Shown piece by piece: positions 25,689 to 34,049 of a stretch of 64,000 bases of DNA. Position numbers and translations under genes: made by a program. Under the pieces are notes generated by a model. The model was not told the origin of the DNA and made no database searches. It saw only the letters and a program-made list of their open reading frames with translations. The number at the start of each line of letters is the position of its first letter. The stretch's first letter is position 1. The DNA is from Lentilitoribacter sp039986595 (GTDB lineage: Bacteria; Pseudomonadota; Alphaproteobacteria; Rhizobiales; Rhizobiaceae), in NCBI GenBank assembly GCA_039986595.1, contig JBDWQJ010000010.1:1-64000 (forward strand), given 5' to 3'.

Positions 25689-25708
25689 ACATTTCATGAG
25701 GAGATGGA
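25689..25708 (+). repeat. Leader copy 2 shared by the tandem paralogues
   Basis: ACATTTCATGAGGAGATGGA at 25689-25708, ending three bases before ATG 25712, matches 19 of 20 bases at 25064-25083, which ends eight bases before ATG 25092. The stretch includes the ribosome site GAGGAGATGG, so the duplication covered translation signals as well as the gene. Confidence 0.7.
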
Positions 25709-25711
25709 AAA

Positions 25712-26323
25712 ATGGGTGAATTGCTTATGGCGGGACCAGCATGGAAGCTGGTTGCCAAACAAAAAATATTGCCAATTGATGTGATTGTTTTGCGTCAAGA
25801 GGTGTTTCCAAACGGAATCGAAAACCGACAGGATGTTGCGACACTGCTCGCACTAGAAACTGCGTGTTACGATAAATGTCCCCAGTGGGACGAACTCTTT
25901 ACCAAATCAATAGCTGATTATCTTTTGTTTGCCGAAGGCGAGCACGGCGTCATTAATGACACGCAGGCACTTTGGATCAAACAATCGCTAACGCGTGATG
26001 GTTTAATTGAGACACGCAATGAATTTGCAACGATTGTGCGTATTTTATCGCTGGCAAAACGTGTACCATCCTCCGTTGTGGGCCTTGCTTTGGATCAAAT
26101 CACGCATCGCATTTATGCATCAGGCGCAAATCGTCGAAAATTTGAAGACATCAATGATGAGGATCTTGCGATCTTGTTTGACTTAAACAAAGTCAGCGAT
26201 GTTGCGAAGAAATTTAGTATTCATGAGCATTTGCGTGCGGTTGGATTGGCACAATTGATCGATGCGCCGGAATTTGTTGATGAAGAACAAGAGCAAGAAT
26301 TGGAACTGCTTTATAGCATGTAG
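25712..26323 (+). CDS. Unknown protein, paralogue 2 of a tandem pair
   Basis: A 203-residue protein of unknown function, related along residues 15-135 to the preceding gene. Shared positions include TLLALETACYDKCPQWDEL (against TLVALEKVCTDKCADWTDY), RDGLIETRNEFATIVRIL and the LDQI/LDQL segment. It has an additional acidic C-terminal tail (EFVDEEQEQELELLYSM). No membrane helix or export signal is seen, so it is probably cytosolic. A clear terminator follows. Confidence 0.75.
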   Translation: MGELLMAGPAWKLVAKQKILPIDVIVLRQEVFPNGIENRQDVATLLALETACYDKCPQWDELFTKSIADYLLFAEGEHGVINDTQALWIKQSLTRDGLIETRNEFATIVRILSLAKRVPSSVVGLALDQITHRIYASGANRRKFEDINDEDLAILFDLNKVSDVAKKFSIHEHLRAVGLAQLIDAPEFVDEEQEQELELLYSM

Positions 26324-26366
26324 GCTGGTTTATAAATTATATTTAGATTTCTGGGAGGAAATCGCG

Positions 26367-26396
26367 CGCTCCGCTGGTAACGGCGGGGCGTTTTTT
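26367..26396 (+). terminator. Rho-independent terminator after the paralogue pair
   Basis: CGCTCCGC (26367-26374) pairs with GCGGGGCG (26383-26390) with one U-G pair and an 8-base loop, followed directly by six T residues. This is the cleanest intrinsic terminator of the accessory part. Confidence 0.8.
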
Positions 26397-26409
26397 ATAT
26401 GCTTTGTGT

Positions 26410-27243
26410 ATGAGTGATATAGATCTTAATATACTTGATGAGTTTGATGTCTCATCACCGCAATTAATCGCAGAAACTGCAATCGCCAAAGTTTGGCGGG
26501 TCAAGCGATCAGATAATACTCTCGCCGCACTTAAGGTCTACAAAGGACCCGACATGCTCAATGAGGTTGCGGGCGTCTTTTACTTGCAAAATTGTAACGG
26601 TGAAGGTGCTGCAAGAGTATTTCAATCAAGTGAGAATGCTTTCTTGATGGAATATTTGGAAGGCCCAACTTTGGGCGATTTAACACGAAGTGGTGATGAC
26701 CATAATTCTGCGCATATGCTTGTGGATACGGCGAACAGATTGCGGCAGGTACAGTTTGATCGAACGTATGATTGGCCCAAACTGAGCGATTGGATGCGTG
26801 AACTTAACGAACTAGAGCGCGGTGCTACTTGGTTAGATAAGAATTGGCAACATATTGAATTAAGCCGTCATCTGGCGCAAAAACTCATATTAAATCAGAC
26901 CGATATCAATGTTCTGCATGGTGATTTGCACCACGATAACATCATAAAAGGTGCTCGTGGTTATTGTGCGATTGACGCTAAAGGTGTCGTCGGTGATCGT
27001 TGTTATGAGCTGGCAAACGCAATATGCAACCCAACTGGCGCTGAAGAATTGATGATACAGCCTGATCGCATAGAGTTTTTACTAAATTTATGGAGCAATG
27101 CGTTCGAGATTGACCGAAATAGATTTCTTCAATGGATAATTGCCCAAAGAGGGATGTCTATTTCATGGAGCGGAAATGATATCCCAGCAGATCATATCAG
27201 TTTTAAGCTGCTCGATATCTTTATTGGTCTTTATCGGTCGTAG
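26410..27243 (+). CDS. Aminoglycoside/hydroxyurea-type phosphotransferase
   Basis: The 277-residue protein resembles the APH(6)/hydroxyurea phosphotransferase family, which phosphorylates streptomycin or related small molecules. The catalytic loop VLHGDLHHDNIIKGARG and the metal-binding region YCAIDAKGVVGDRCYELANA are clear; the N-lobe ALKVYKGPDMLNEVAG holds the ATP lysine. ATG 26410 is preferred to the in-frame TTG 26404. Chromosomal homologues often have unknown natural substrates, so antibiotic resistance should not be assumed. Its last 23 bases overlap the convergent lipB. Confidence 0.8.
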   Translation: MSDIDLNILDEFDVSSPQLIAETAIAKVWRVKRSDNTLAALKVYKGPDMLNEVAGVFYLQNCNGEGAARVFQSSENAFLMEYLEGPTLGDLTRSGDDHNSAHMLVDTANRLRQVQFDRTYDWPKLSDWMRELNELERGATWLDKNWQHIELSRHLAQKLILNQTDINVLHGDLHHDNIIKGARGYCAIDAKGVVGDRCYELANAICNPTGAEELMIQPDRIEFLLNLWSNAFEIDRNRFLQWIIAQRGMSISWSGNDIPADHISFKLLDIFIGLYRS

Positions 27244-27952
27244 ACATAACAATTGGGCCAAAAATATCTTCAAAGACCTTTTGCAGGGATAAATCGGCAT
27301 CTTCCATGGTGATTGGAAGTCCAAGATCAACTAAACTGGTCACGCCATATTGCTGAACGCCACAAGGAACGATGCCGCCAAAATCATCAAGCTCAGGTTC
27401 AATATTTAATGAGATGCCGTGAAAACTTACCCATTTTTTCAAGCGAATACCGATAGCGGCGATTTTATCTTCACTCATCGAACCATCGGGCAGGGGTGCT
27501 TTTTCAGGGCGTTTAACCCAAACTCCCACACGGTCTTCACGTCGTTCGCCTGTGATATTCATCTCATCAAGCGTGCCGATAATCCAGGCTTCAAGTGCGG
27601 ATACGAATGCTCTGACATCTTGTTTGCGGCGTTTAAGATCCAACATGACATACCCCACGCGTTGCCCCGGGCCATGATAGGTGTATTCGCCGCCTCTGCC
27701 CGTCTCATGAACGGGGAAACGATCGGGTTCGATTAGATCTTGAACCTTAGCACTAGTGCCCGCTGTATAAAGCGGAGGATGTTCGACAAGCCAAACCAAT
27801 TCATCAGCTTCACCATTGGCTATTTTAATTGCTTCTTGCTCCATAAAGCGCACAGCCTCGCTATAGGGCGTTAGTCCATTTTCAACGCGCCACCGCACAG
27901 GTGGGGCATTAACTGAGGGCTTGAAATCTACATTTATCTCGTCACGAAGCAT
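27221..27952 (-). CDS. lipB: Octanoyl-[acyl carrier protein]:protein N-octanoyltransferase
   Basis: LipB (243 residues) moves octanoyl groups from ACP to the lipoyl domains of 2-oxoacid dehydrogenases and GcvH. GRGGEYTYHGPGQRVGYVML is the substrate-binding motif. The catalytic lysine is in AAIGIRLKKWVSFHG and the catalytic cysteine in IVPCGVQQYGVTSL. Length and arrangement fit the alphaproteobacterial enzymes. Its 3' end overlaps the phosphotransferase gene on the other strand. Confidence 0.95.
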   Translation of the reverse strand: MLRDEINVDFKPSVNAPPVRWRVENGLTPYSEAVRFMEQEAIKIANGEADELVWLVEHPPLYTAGTSAKVQDLIEPDRFPVHETGRGGEYTYHGPGQRVGYVMLDLKRRKQDVRAFVSALEAWIIGTLDEMNITGERREDRVGVWVKRPEKAPLPDGSMSEDKIAAIGIRLKKWVSFHGISLNIEPELDDFGGIVPCGVQQYGVTSLVDLGLPITMEDADLSLQKVFEDIFGPIVMSTTDKDQ

Positions 27953-28076
27953 ATAAAGCGGCCTTTGTTTTAATTGAGGTGTTTTTTATGCAAACGTGTC
28001 TTGTGTCAAGCAAAACCATTTGCTACATGCTGGCTCGCTGACTCATATAATACCTCAAGAGTTGGTTTTTAAGTGT

Positions 28077-28161
28077 GCGCCCGTGGCGGAACTGGTAGAC
28101 GCGCAGCGTTGAGGTCGCTGTGGAGCAATCCGTGGAAGTTCGAGTCTTCTCGGGCGCACCA
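28077..28161 (+). tRNA. tRNA-Leu (anticodon GAG)
   Basis: GCGCCCG (28077-28083) pairs with CGGGCGC (28151-28157), followed by A and the encoded CCA. The anticodon stem-loop CAGCG-TTGAGGT-CGCTG places GAG at 28111-28113, which reads CTC and CTT leucine codons. The variable arm (about 28119-28134) is long, as expected for a class II tRNA, and the T-loop GTTCGAGTC is present. Confidence 0.95.
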
Positions 28162-28360
28162 ATTTTCCTTTAAGTTGTTGATACATTTAGATACTCATTT
28201 GAGAAGCGAATGCCTCAAGCATTATTTATTGCTAATTAATTGGGGAGTTGAGGGTAGGGATAACCCGTAACTCCTTTGTTTAAAATTGTAAGTATTATTT
28301 TAAATTTATTCTACAGCATGTTTGATAGGATCGGGTATTCTGTCAAAAAAGAGATTTAAA

Positions 28361-28855
28361 ATGGGAAATGATCTACCGGCTCGAAGCGCTAATCCGCGTG
28401 TTCCAACACAATTCCCAGTTATAATCCTAACTGCAAGACGCCAGTCACAGGGCCAAGTTATCAGCATGTCTGATACTAGCATGAAAATCATTTTGGATAA
28501 TGATCTTGCTCTGAATATAAGAGATGACATCGCACTGTCATTCTCTGGTGAAAGTCTTCAAGGTTTCATGCACAGAAATGAGTTTTACGGGCAAGTTATT
28601 TGGAGTGGTGGCCGAGAATTCGAAGTATATTTCGGTCAAAACGACGATATGACAAATCGATATTTATCGGCATTGAAAGCCTACAAATTAAAGGCATCAG
28701 CTATTATGCAACGCCCGAACAAAATGGTATCCGGCGTGGTGCTGGCGTTTGATGGCAATGAAATTGATAAGCTGATTGCCAAACTTACCTCTGCTGAAAT
28801 TAGATACAAAACCGAGCTGAAACCATACATCCCTGAGCAAGTTTCTCTTTTATAA
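28361..28855 (+). CDS. PilZ-like domain protein (tentative)
   Basis: A 164-residue soluble protein. Residues 10-95 follow the PilZ pattern: a basic N-terminal stretch, PVIILTARRQSQGQVISMSD in place of the usual arginine-rich start and D/NxSxxG motif, then strands leading to GQVIWSGGREFEVYFGQ. The key DxSxxG residues are not intact, so c-di-GMP binding is doubtful. The C-terminal 60 residues are not recognised. ATG 28361 is preferred over TTG 28322, although the ribosome site is weak. Confidence 0.5.
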   Translation: MGNDLPARSANPRVPTQFPVIILTARRQSQGQVISMSDTSMKIILDNDLALNIRDDIALSFSGESLQGFMHRNEFYGQVIWSGGREFEVYFGQNDDMTNRYLSALKAYKLKASAIMQRPNKMVSGVVLAFDGNEIDKLIAKLTSAEIRYKTELKPYIPEQVSLL

Positions 28856-28983
28856 TATGAACAAATAATTCTGTTTCTTCGTGGGTTGCGTTGCTGTTGA
28901 AAATACATCAACTGTCCAGTCCGATTTCTGAACTTCCCTACAAAATTTCAGCGTAATTCTATAAAGCCTGATCGTACCCTTGA

Positions 28984-29904
28984 TCAATTGGATTGGATAA
29001 GTTGACGATTTTCCAGTCTTTGAAATTCAATGTTTACCTGTTCAGCAAATTTTGCCGCACTCACCGGCAATGTTCTGCCGCGCAATTGTGAGAGGTGTAC
29101 AAATTTTTCGCTTTTAAGGTTAAACTGCAACGGATGCTTTATTAGACCATCAGGTAAATCATCAGGTAGCCCGATTTCGATTTCAAATCCGATTGCATTT
29201 CCATTCGAAATAAAATTTTGCAACAAAATATAGCTATCTGTTTCAATGGTTGGCTTGAGTTGAAGATTAGCGCGGTTAGCCTCTGCATCGACGAGATTTC
29301 GAATGGAGTGCGATTTGTCATGGAGTGCTAGTGGATAATCAGCACAATGATTAAGGCGTAGCTTCTTTCGTTTAGCTAATGGGTGCCGACTGGGGAGAAT
29401 TGCAAAAATGCCTTGCTTAACACTCGCGAGCGTTTCAAAATTCTCCAGTGCTAAAGGTGAAAAGATGAGAGCCAAATCGGCTTCGTAGTTTAGTAATGCC
29501 ATTTCAGCTGTTTCAGAATCTGCAACTTTTACCTGGAAATCGACGCCGGGATATTGAGTTTGATATTTGGAAATTTGCTTAGGCAAAAAGTAAGGCAGTA
29601 AAGCTTGGGAACATACGATTGAGACAGTCCCACGCCGCGCACCTTTTAAGTCTTCAATCCGATTTTTTAATTCATCAATTTCTGCCAGATGCTTTTTAAA
29701 GGTGTGAACTGCCAGTTCGCCAGCATGGTTTAGTCGCAAGCCCTTCGCATGTCGCTCAAAGAGTGGTGTTCCTAACTCTTCTTCTAAAAATTGTATGCGT
29801 CTGTTCAAAGATGAGGGGGTAATTGATAGTATTTCAGCTGCTTTACGTACAGATCCAGCACGAGAAATTTCAATTATATATTTGTAAATCAATAGGTTGC
29901 GCAT
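28984..29904 (-). CDS. LysR-family transcriptional regulator
   Basis: A 306-residue LysR-type regulator. The winged helix-turn-helix is at residues 3-62 (SRAGSVRKAAEILSITPSSL, then RRIQFLEEELGTPLFER) and the effector domain covers about 90-300. It is divergent from the M20 hydrolase gene at 30002, the usual arrangement for a LysR gene controlling its neighbour. It is clearly related to the LysR gene at 53214. ATG 29904 is chosen because it matches the partner's MRHLVTFQYI start; a GTG at 29946 is in frame. Confidence 0.9.
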   Translation of the reverse strand: MRNLLIYKYIIEISRAGSVRKAAEILSITPSSLNRRIQFLEEELGTPLFERHAKGLRLNHAGELAVHTFKKHLAEIDELKNRIEDLKGARRGTVSIVCSQALLPYFLPKQISKYQTQYPGVDFQVKVADSETAEMALLNYEADLALIFSPLALENFETLASVKQGIFAILPSRHPLAKRKKLRLNHCADYPLALHDKSHSIRNLVDAEANRANLQLKPTIETDSYILLQNFISNGNAIGFEIEIGLPDDLPDGLIKHPLQFNLKSEKFVHLSQLRGRTLPVSAAKFAEQVNIEFQRLENRQLIQSN

Positions 29905-30001
29905 GTGCGTTGCTTTTTTTGCGTCAATAGTAGGCAAAATTAGCACTATTTCGCTTCATGGTAAATGGTTAGTCTCATTTTTAGCATAAAGGTGAATAAA
30001 T

Positions 30002-31321
30002 ATGAACCAACCAGACCTGTCAGAAATTGAAGAACGTGTCCTTGCGCAAATTACAGAAGAGAAGTGGCTCGATCTTGCAACAGAGCTTATCAAAACTGGG
30101 CAACCAAGATCGGGAAACCCGTTAGACCCAGATATGCCAGGTGGTGAGGAAGAAGCGATCGCTATGCTGACAGCGGGTAAGCTGGAAGCTCTTGGAATGG
30201 ATGTAAAAACCTATTCAGCAGTTCCCGGTCGTCCAAATGTTGTCGGTACGCTTAAAGGTTCTGGCGATGGTCCATCGCTAATGATGAATGATCATTTGGA
30301 CACTTATCCAGTGGTTGATCCAGACAAATGGACTATGACCAAAGGCAGCCCTTATAACGCAACGCGACATGGTGACCTTTTATATGCCAGAGGTACATCC
30401 GACACTCGCGGAAATATGGCTTCATGCCTTTTAGCTGTGCAAGCGTTGGTTAAAGAAGGTGTCAAATTTGAAGGTGATCTTCTGTATAGTTTTTGCGTTG
30501 ATGAAGAACGTGATGGCACTTTCGGTTCAATTTATATCACACAAGAACTTGGTATCACATCTGACTATTCAATTACCGCAGAACCTACAGCATGGGGTGG
30601 GCCGGTTGATCCGGATTCAAAGGGTAATTTGCCTGAATGGGGTATTAATTTATCAGTCGCCAATTCAGGTCATTGTCTTGTTGAGATCAAACTCACTGGC
30701 ATAAAGGGTCATATTTGGCGCCCAGATGTAGTTGAAAACCCAATCCTTGAGGCCGCAAATTTACTACCGTCGTTGGCGGGTATGACGTTTACCCATGATG
30801 AAGATCCGTTTCCTGGCCACACACCGCCATGCACCACCGTTGTGCGCATTCGCGGGGGGCTTGCTGGTGAAATGCAGTTCTCACCTGATGAATGCACGAT
30901 CACGTTAGCGGTTGTTGGTATCGTGCCTGGCATGACCATGGAAAGCGTCTTGCAAGATGTGGATCAACAAGTGCAAAAGGTCATGGCCGGATCAAACCGC
31001 ATGTCCGCTCAAGTGCAACAGGTTCCGGGCTCTTTGTTTGTCTGCGCAACGCCACCAGTTCCAATGAATGAAGAACCTTGTGTTTCATTGGTTAAAATTT
31101 CTGAGCGCCTTTTGGGGCAAACACCAGAACCAAACCGCAAAAATGCCTTTAATGATACGATCCGCCTTCGAGAAGCTGGCATTAACGCTGTGACCTATGG
31201 CCCGGGAGAAGATGGCTGGGCAGCGGACAATGAATGGATTTCCATCACAAAGAGTGTTGCAGCAGCAAAAGTTTATGCGCTTACCATCATGGAAATTTTA
31301 AAGGTGCATCAGGATGATTAA
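30002..31321 (+). CDS. M20-family amidohydrolase/deacylase (ArgE/DapE-like)
   Basis: The 439-residue zinc hydrolase belongs to the M20/ArgE/DapE group, which cleaves N-acyl or carbamoyl bonds. MMNDHLDTYPV and ARGTSDTRGNMAS carry the metal-binding histidine and aspartate, and CVDEERDGTFGS holds the general-base glutamate. There is no signal peptide, so it is cytosolic. The stop overlaps the permease gene by eight bases, so it belongs to the import operon, whose substrate is probably an N-acylated compound; that is an inference. ATG 30002 follows AAAGGTGAATAAAT. Confidence 0.85.
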   Translation: MNQPDLSEIEERVLAQITEEKWLDLATELIKTGQPRSGNPLDPDMPGGEEEAIAMLTAGKLEALGMDVKTYSAVPGRPNVVGTLKGSGDGPSLMMNDHLDTYPVVDPDKWTMTKGSPYNATRHGDLLYARGTSDTRGNMASCLLAVQALVKEGVKFEGDLLYSFCVDEERDGTFGSIYITQELGITSDYSITAEPTAWGGPVDPDSKGNLPEWGINLSVANSGHCLVEIKLTGIKGHIWRPDVVENPILEAANLLPSLAGMTFTHDEDPFPGHTPPCTTVVRIRGGLAGEMQFSPDECTITLAVVGIVPGMTMESVLQDVDQQVQKVMAGSNRMSAQVQQVPGSLFVCATPPVPMNEEPCVSLVKISERLLGQTPEPNRKNAFNDTIRLREAGINAVTYGPGEDGWAADNEWISITKSVAAAKVYALTIMEILKVHQDD

Positions 31322-32093
31322 GTCTTTGCAGGAAAATAAGCGCTCTTATTTGTTGTCGGCATTTACTGTTGTCGCATTGTTTGCTGCATGGACATTTGTG
31401 ACCGCAACGGGGCTTGCCAACGAGCTTTTTTTACCTGGTCCAATTGCCGTTTGGGACTCCTTTATCAAAGTTGCGACTAAGGGTTATCAAGGTTCAACAT
31501 TACTTGAACATGTTGGTTATAGTCTATGGCGCATTTTAGTTGCCTTTGCTATTGCCTGCATTATCGGTATTCCGCTTGGTATTTTAATGGGTGCATCTAA
31601 AGATGCTGCCGCTTTGCTAAACCCGCTTATTGAATTTTACCGACCACTTCCACCGCTTGGTCTTTATACGCTTTTGGTAATGTGGCTGGGTATTGGTGAA
31701 GAGTCTAAACTGGCCTTGCTATTTTTAGCTGCACTTCCCGGCATTATCATAACCACGGTACAAGCTGTGAAATCCATAGACGAGGTTTACATCCGTGCGG
31801 CCCTTTCACTTGGTGCATCACGCTCTGTGATCTTAAGAGAAGTATATTTGCCCGCAGCTGGTCCAACCATCATTGCAGGCATGCGTATATCGCTTGGCTT
31901 TACCTACACGGTTTTGGTAGCTGCAGAAATTGTAGCCGCGACAGCTGGCATCGGTTGGATGATCTGGGATGCGGCCAAATTTCTATTATCTGACGTGGTG
32001 ATTATGGGCCTGATTGTCCTTGGTCTGACAGGTGTGGCGCTTGATCTTGCCATGCGCGCCATAGGCGGAATTTTGATGCCATGGACGCGATAA
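31314..32093 (+). CDS. ABC transporter permease (TauC/SsuC-like)
   Basis: A 259-residue inner-membrane permease with about six helices, of the nitrate/sulfonate/taurine uptake family. The cytosolic EAA loop is ALSLGASRSVILREVYLPAA near residue 165, and IEFYRPLPPLGLYTLLVMWL precedes it. It is encoded between the M20 hydrolase and the binding protein gene. The family imports small anions or neutral organosulfur and organonitrogen compounds; the substrate here is open. Confidence 0.9.
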   Translation: MIKSLQENKRSYLLSAFTVVALFAAWTFVTATGLANELFLPGPIAVWDSFIKVATKGYQGSTLLEHVGYSLWRILVAFAIACIIGIPLGILMGASKDAAALLNPLIEFYRPLPPLGLYTLLVMWLGIGEESKLALLFLAALPGIIITTVQAVKSIDEVYIRAALSLGASRSVILREVYLPAAGPTIIAGMRISLGFTYTVLVAAEIVAATAGIGWMIWDAAKFLLSDVVIMGLIVLGLTGVALDLAMRAIGGILMPWTR

Positions 32094-32134
32094 TGAATTT
32101 CCACCCCAAAACCTAAAACATAATAAGGAACAGA

Positions 32135-33151
32135 ATGATGAAGTTATCTAAATTATTGACCGCAGCCCTTTTGAGTTCAACAATGGCATTGGGAACTGCC
32201 GTTGCTATGGATAAGCCTGAAAAAGTAACCGTTGGCTATCTCAACCTTGTAAATGCCCAATTGGTGACAAAAAGCCTTGGTCTTGTTCAAAAATATATGC
32301 CCGGCATTGAAATCGAATATATTAAAGTTGGTGGCGGTGGCGACATGCTGCGCGCAATTGCAGCTGACCAAGTTGATTTTGGCGGTTTGGGCAATCCACC
32401 AACGGCCATTGGTGTAACACGTGGTTTGCCAATTCAAGGTATTATGGTTCTCAACATGCTTGACTATGTTGAAGCAATGGTTGTGCGCACAGATAAAAAT
32501 ATCAAATCGTTTAAAGACCTTGAAGGTAAAACGATTGCTGCACCATTTGGTTCAACAACACACTACCTTTTCCTTCAAGCATTGGCAGACGAAGGCATTG
32601 ATCCTGCTTCAATGAAGATACTAGATCTGCGTCCAAATGATATCGCTGTTGCTTGGTCACGCGGTGATATTGATGCAGCTTGGTTCTGGGAGCCAAATTT
32701 GGACAAAACCGTGAAAGACGGCGGGAATATCTTCATGACAAGTGGCATTATGGCTAGCCGTGGTTATCCTACCTGGGATGTTGGCGTTGTCATGGATGAT
32801 TTTGCTGAAAAACATCCAGATCTTGTTGAAGCTTTCCTAAAGGCGGAATGTGAGGGCATTGATTATTGGATTAACAACCCGAAGGAAACTGCTGCGATCA
32901 TTGCAACAGAACTTGAACTTTCTCTACCTGATGCAACACGGATGATGCGCGGAACGGGCATGGTGCCTTGTTCTGAGCAATTGACAGCCGGTTTCATGGG
33001 TACAGAAGGTGCTGAAGGTGAATTTGCCGATACGCTTGTTGCAACATCTGAATTCCTAGTGGCGCAAGAAAGACTGCCGAAATTGCTGACACGTGAAGAA
33101 TACGCGGACTTTCTCGTGCCTTCATTTCTTGAAAAAGTAGTTGCTGAATAA
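32135..33151 (+). CDS. ABC transporter substrate-binding protein (TauA-like)
   Basis: A 338-residue periplasmic protein with a signal peptide (about 1-24, ending GTAVA). The mature part starts MDKPEKVTVGYLNLVNAQLV and contains the two-lobed NMT1/TauA-like fold: GGGDMLRAIAADQVDFGGLG, KDLEGKTIAAPFGSTTHYLF and WSRGDIDAAWFWEPNLDK. TauA relatives share this last motif, so a taurine- or sulfonate-like ligand is possible, but the family is broad. The operon lies between an M20 hydrolase and an amidase. Confidence 0.88.
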   Translation: MMKLSKLLTAALLSSTMALGTAVAMDKPEKVTVGYLNLVNAQLVTKSLGLVQKYMPGIEIEYIKVGGGGDMLRAIAADQVDFGGLGNPPTAIGVTRGLPIQGIMVLNMLDYVEAMVVRTDKNIKSFKDLEGKTIAAPFGSTTHYLFLQALADEGIDPASMKILDLRPNDIAVAWSRGDIDAAWFWEPNLDKTVKDGGNIFMTSGIMASRGYPTWDVGVVMDDFAEKHPDLVEAFLKAECEGIDYWINNPKETAAIIATELELSLPDATRMMRGTGMVPCSEQLTAGFMGTEGAEGEFADTLVATSEFLVAQERLPKLLTREEYADFLVPSFLEKVVAE

Positions 33152-33171
33152 GCATTGTTTAGGGGTGTCGC

Positions 33172-34005
33172 ATGACCGATCGTGATTTTAAACATCATAT
33201 AAACCGCAACACCCCTGACAAAGGGCATGTGATCATTGATGATGTGTCCATAAGTTTTAAGAGCCGCGATCGAGAGACGGTCGCGGTTCAATCGACATCG
33301 GTAGAAATCACACCCGGTGAATTTGTGTGTATTTTGGGGCCATCTGGTTCTGGAAAATCAACTTTGTTAAACGCAGTTGCGGGTTTTGTTAAGCCAAACA
33401 CCGGAACGATTAAAGTTGATGGTGATTTGGTCGAAAAACCTGGGCCCGAACGCGGTATGGTGTTTCAACAGCATTCGCTTTTTCCATGGAAAACGGTTTT
33501 AGAAAATATCACCTTTGGCCCGCGCGTTTCAGAACGCGGAAAGGGCTCTATAATTGAGCAGGCAGAAACATTTATAAATATGATCGGCCTTTCGAAATAT
33601 GCCAACAGTTATCCCAAAGAATTGTCCGGTGGCATGCAACAACGTGTGGGTATCGCTCGCGCACTTGCGAACTATCCATCTGTTTTGTTGATGGATGAAC
33701 CATTTGGTGCGCTCGACAGTCAGACCCGCGCTATGATGCAAGACAATTTAATGAAAATCTGGAAAGAATTCGGCACAACAGTTTTGTTTGTCACCCATGA
33801 TGTGGATGAGGCCATTTATCTCTCCGATAGGGTTTTAATTATGAGCGCCGGTCCGGGTGAAATCATTTCAGATATGGCCGTGCCTTTGCCGCGTCCACGA
33901 GGATCCGACATCATCACATCAAGCGAATATGTGAAACTTCGTGCGCAATGTATGGAGCATATTCGCGCTGAAAGCCTCAAAGCTTTTGAACGTCAAAATG
34001 ACTAA
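33172..34005 (+). CDS. ABC transporter ATP-binding protein (TauB/SsuB-like)
   Basis: The 277-residue ATPase of the same importer. Walker A is GPSGSGKST, the signature is LSGGMQQRVGIARAL, and Walker B is LLMDEPFGALD. HDVDEAIYLSDRVLIMS is the switch histidine region. The N-terminal 20 residues are an unusual extension before the first beta strand. ATG 33172 lies 20 bases after the binding-protein stop. It is closely similar to the ATPase at 36378. Confidence 0.92.
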   Translation: MTDRDFKHHINRNTPDKGHVIIDDVSISFKSRDRETVAVQSTSVEITPGEFVCILGPSGSGKSTLLNAVAGFVKPNTGTIKVDGDLVEKPGPERGMVFQQHSLFPWKTVLENITFGPRVSERGKGSIIEQAETFINMIGLSKYANSYPKELSGGMQQRVGIARALANYPSVLLMDEPFGALDSQTRAMMQDNLMKIWKEFGTTVLFVTHDVDEAIYLSDRVLIMSAGPGEIISDMAVPLPRPRGSDIITSSEYVKLRAQCMEHIRAESLKAFERQND

Positions 34006-34049
34006 ATAATTAGCCCATATCTAGCGGCTAAAAATGTTGAGAATCTAAT

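Noticed and set aside
26410..27243. Acquired antibiotic-resistance cassette
   Set aside because: No integrase, attachment site, insertion sequence or compositional break surrounds the phosphotransferase gene.
28073..28270. 65-residue ORF with an RNA-like region
   Set aside because: It runs straight through the tRNA-Leu gene and is a by-product of it.
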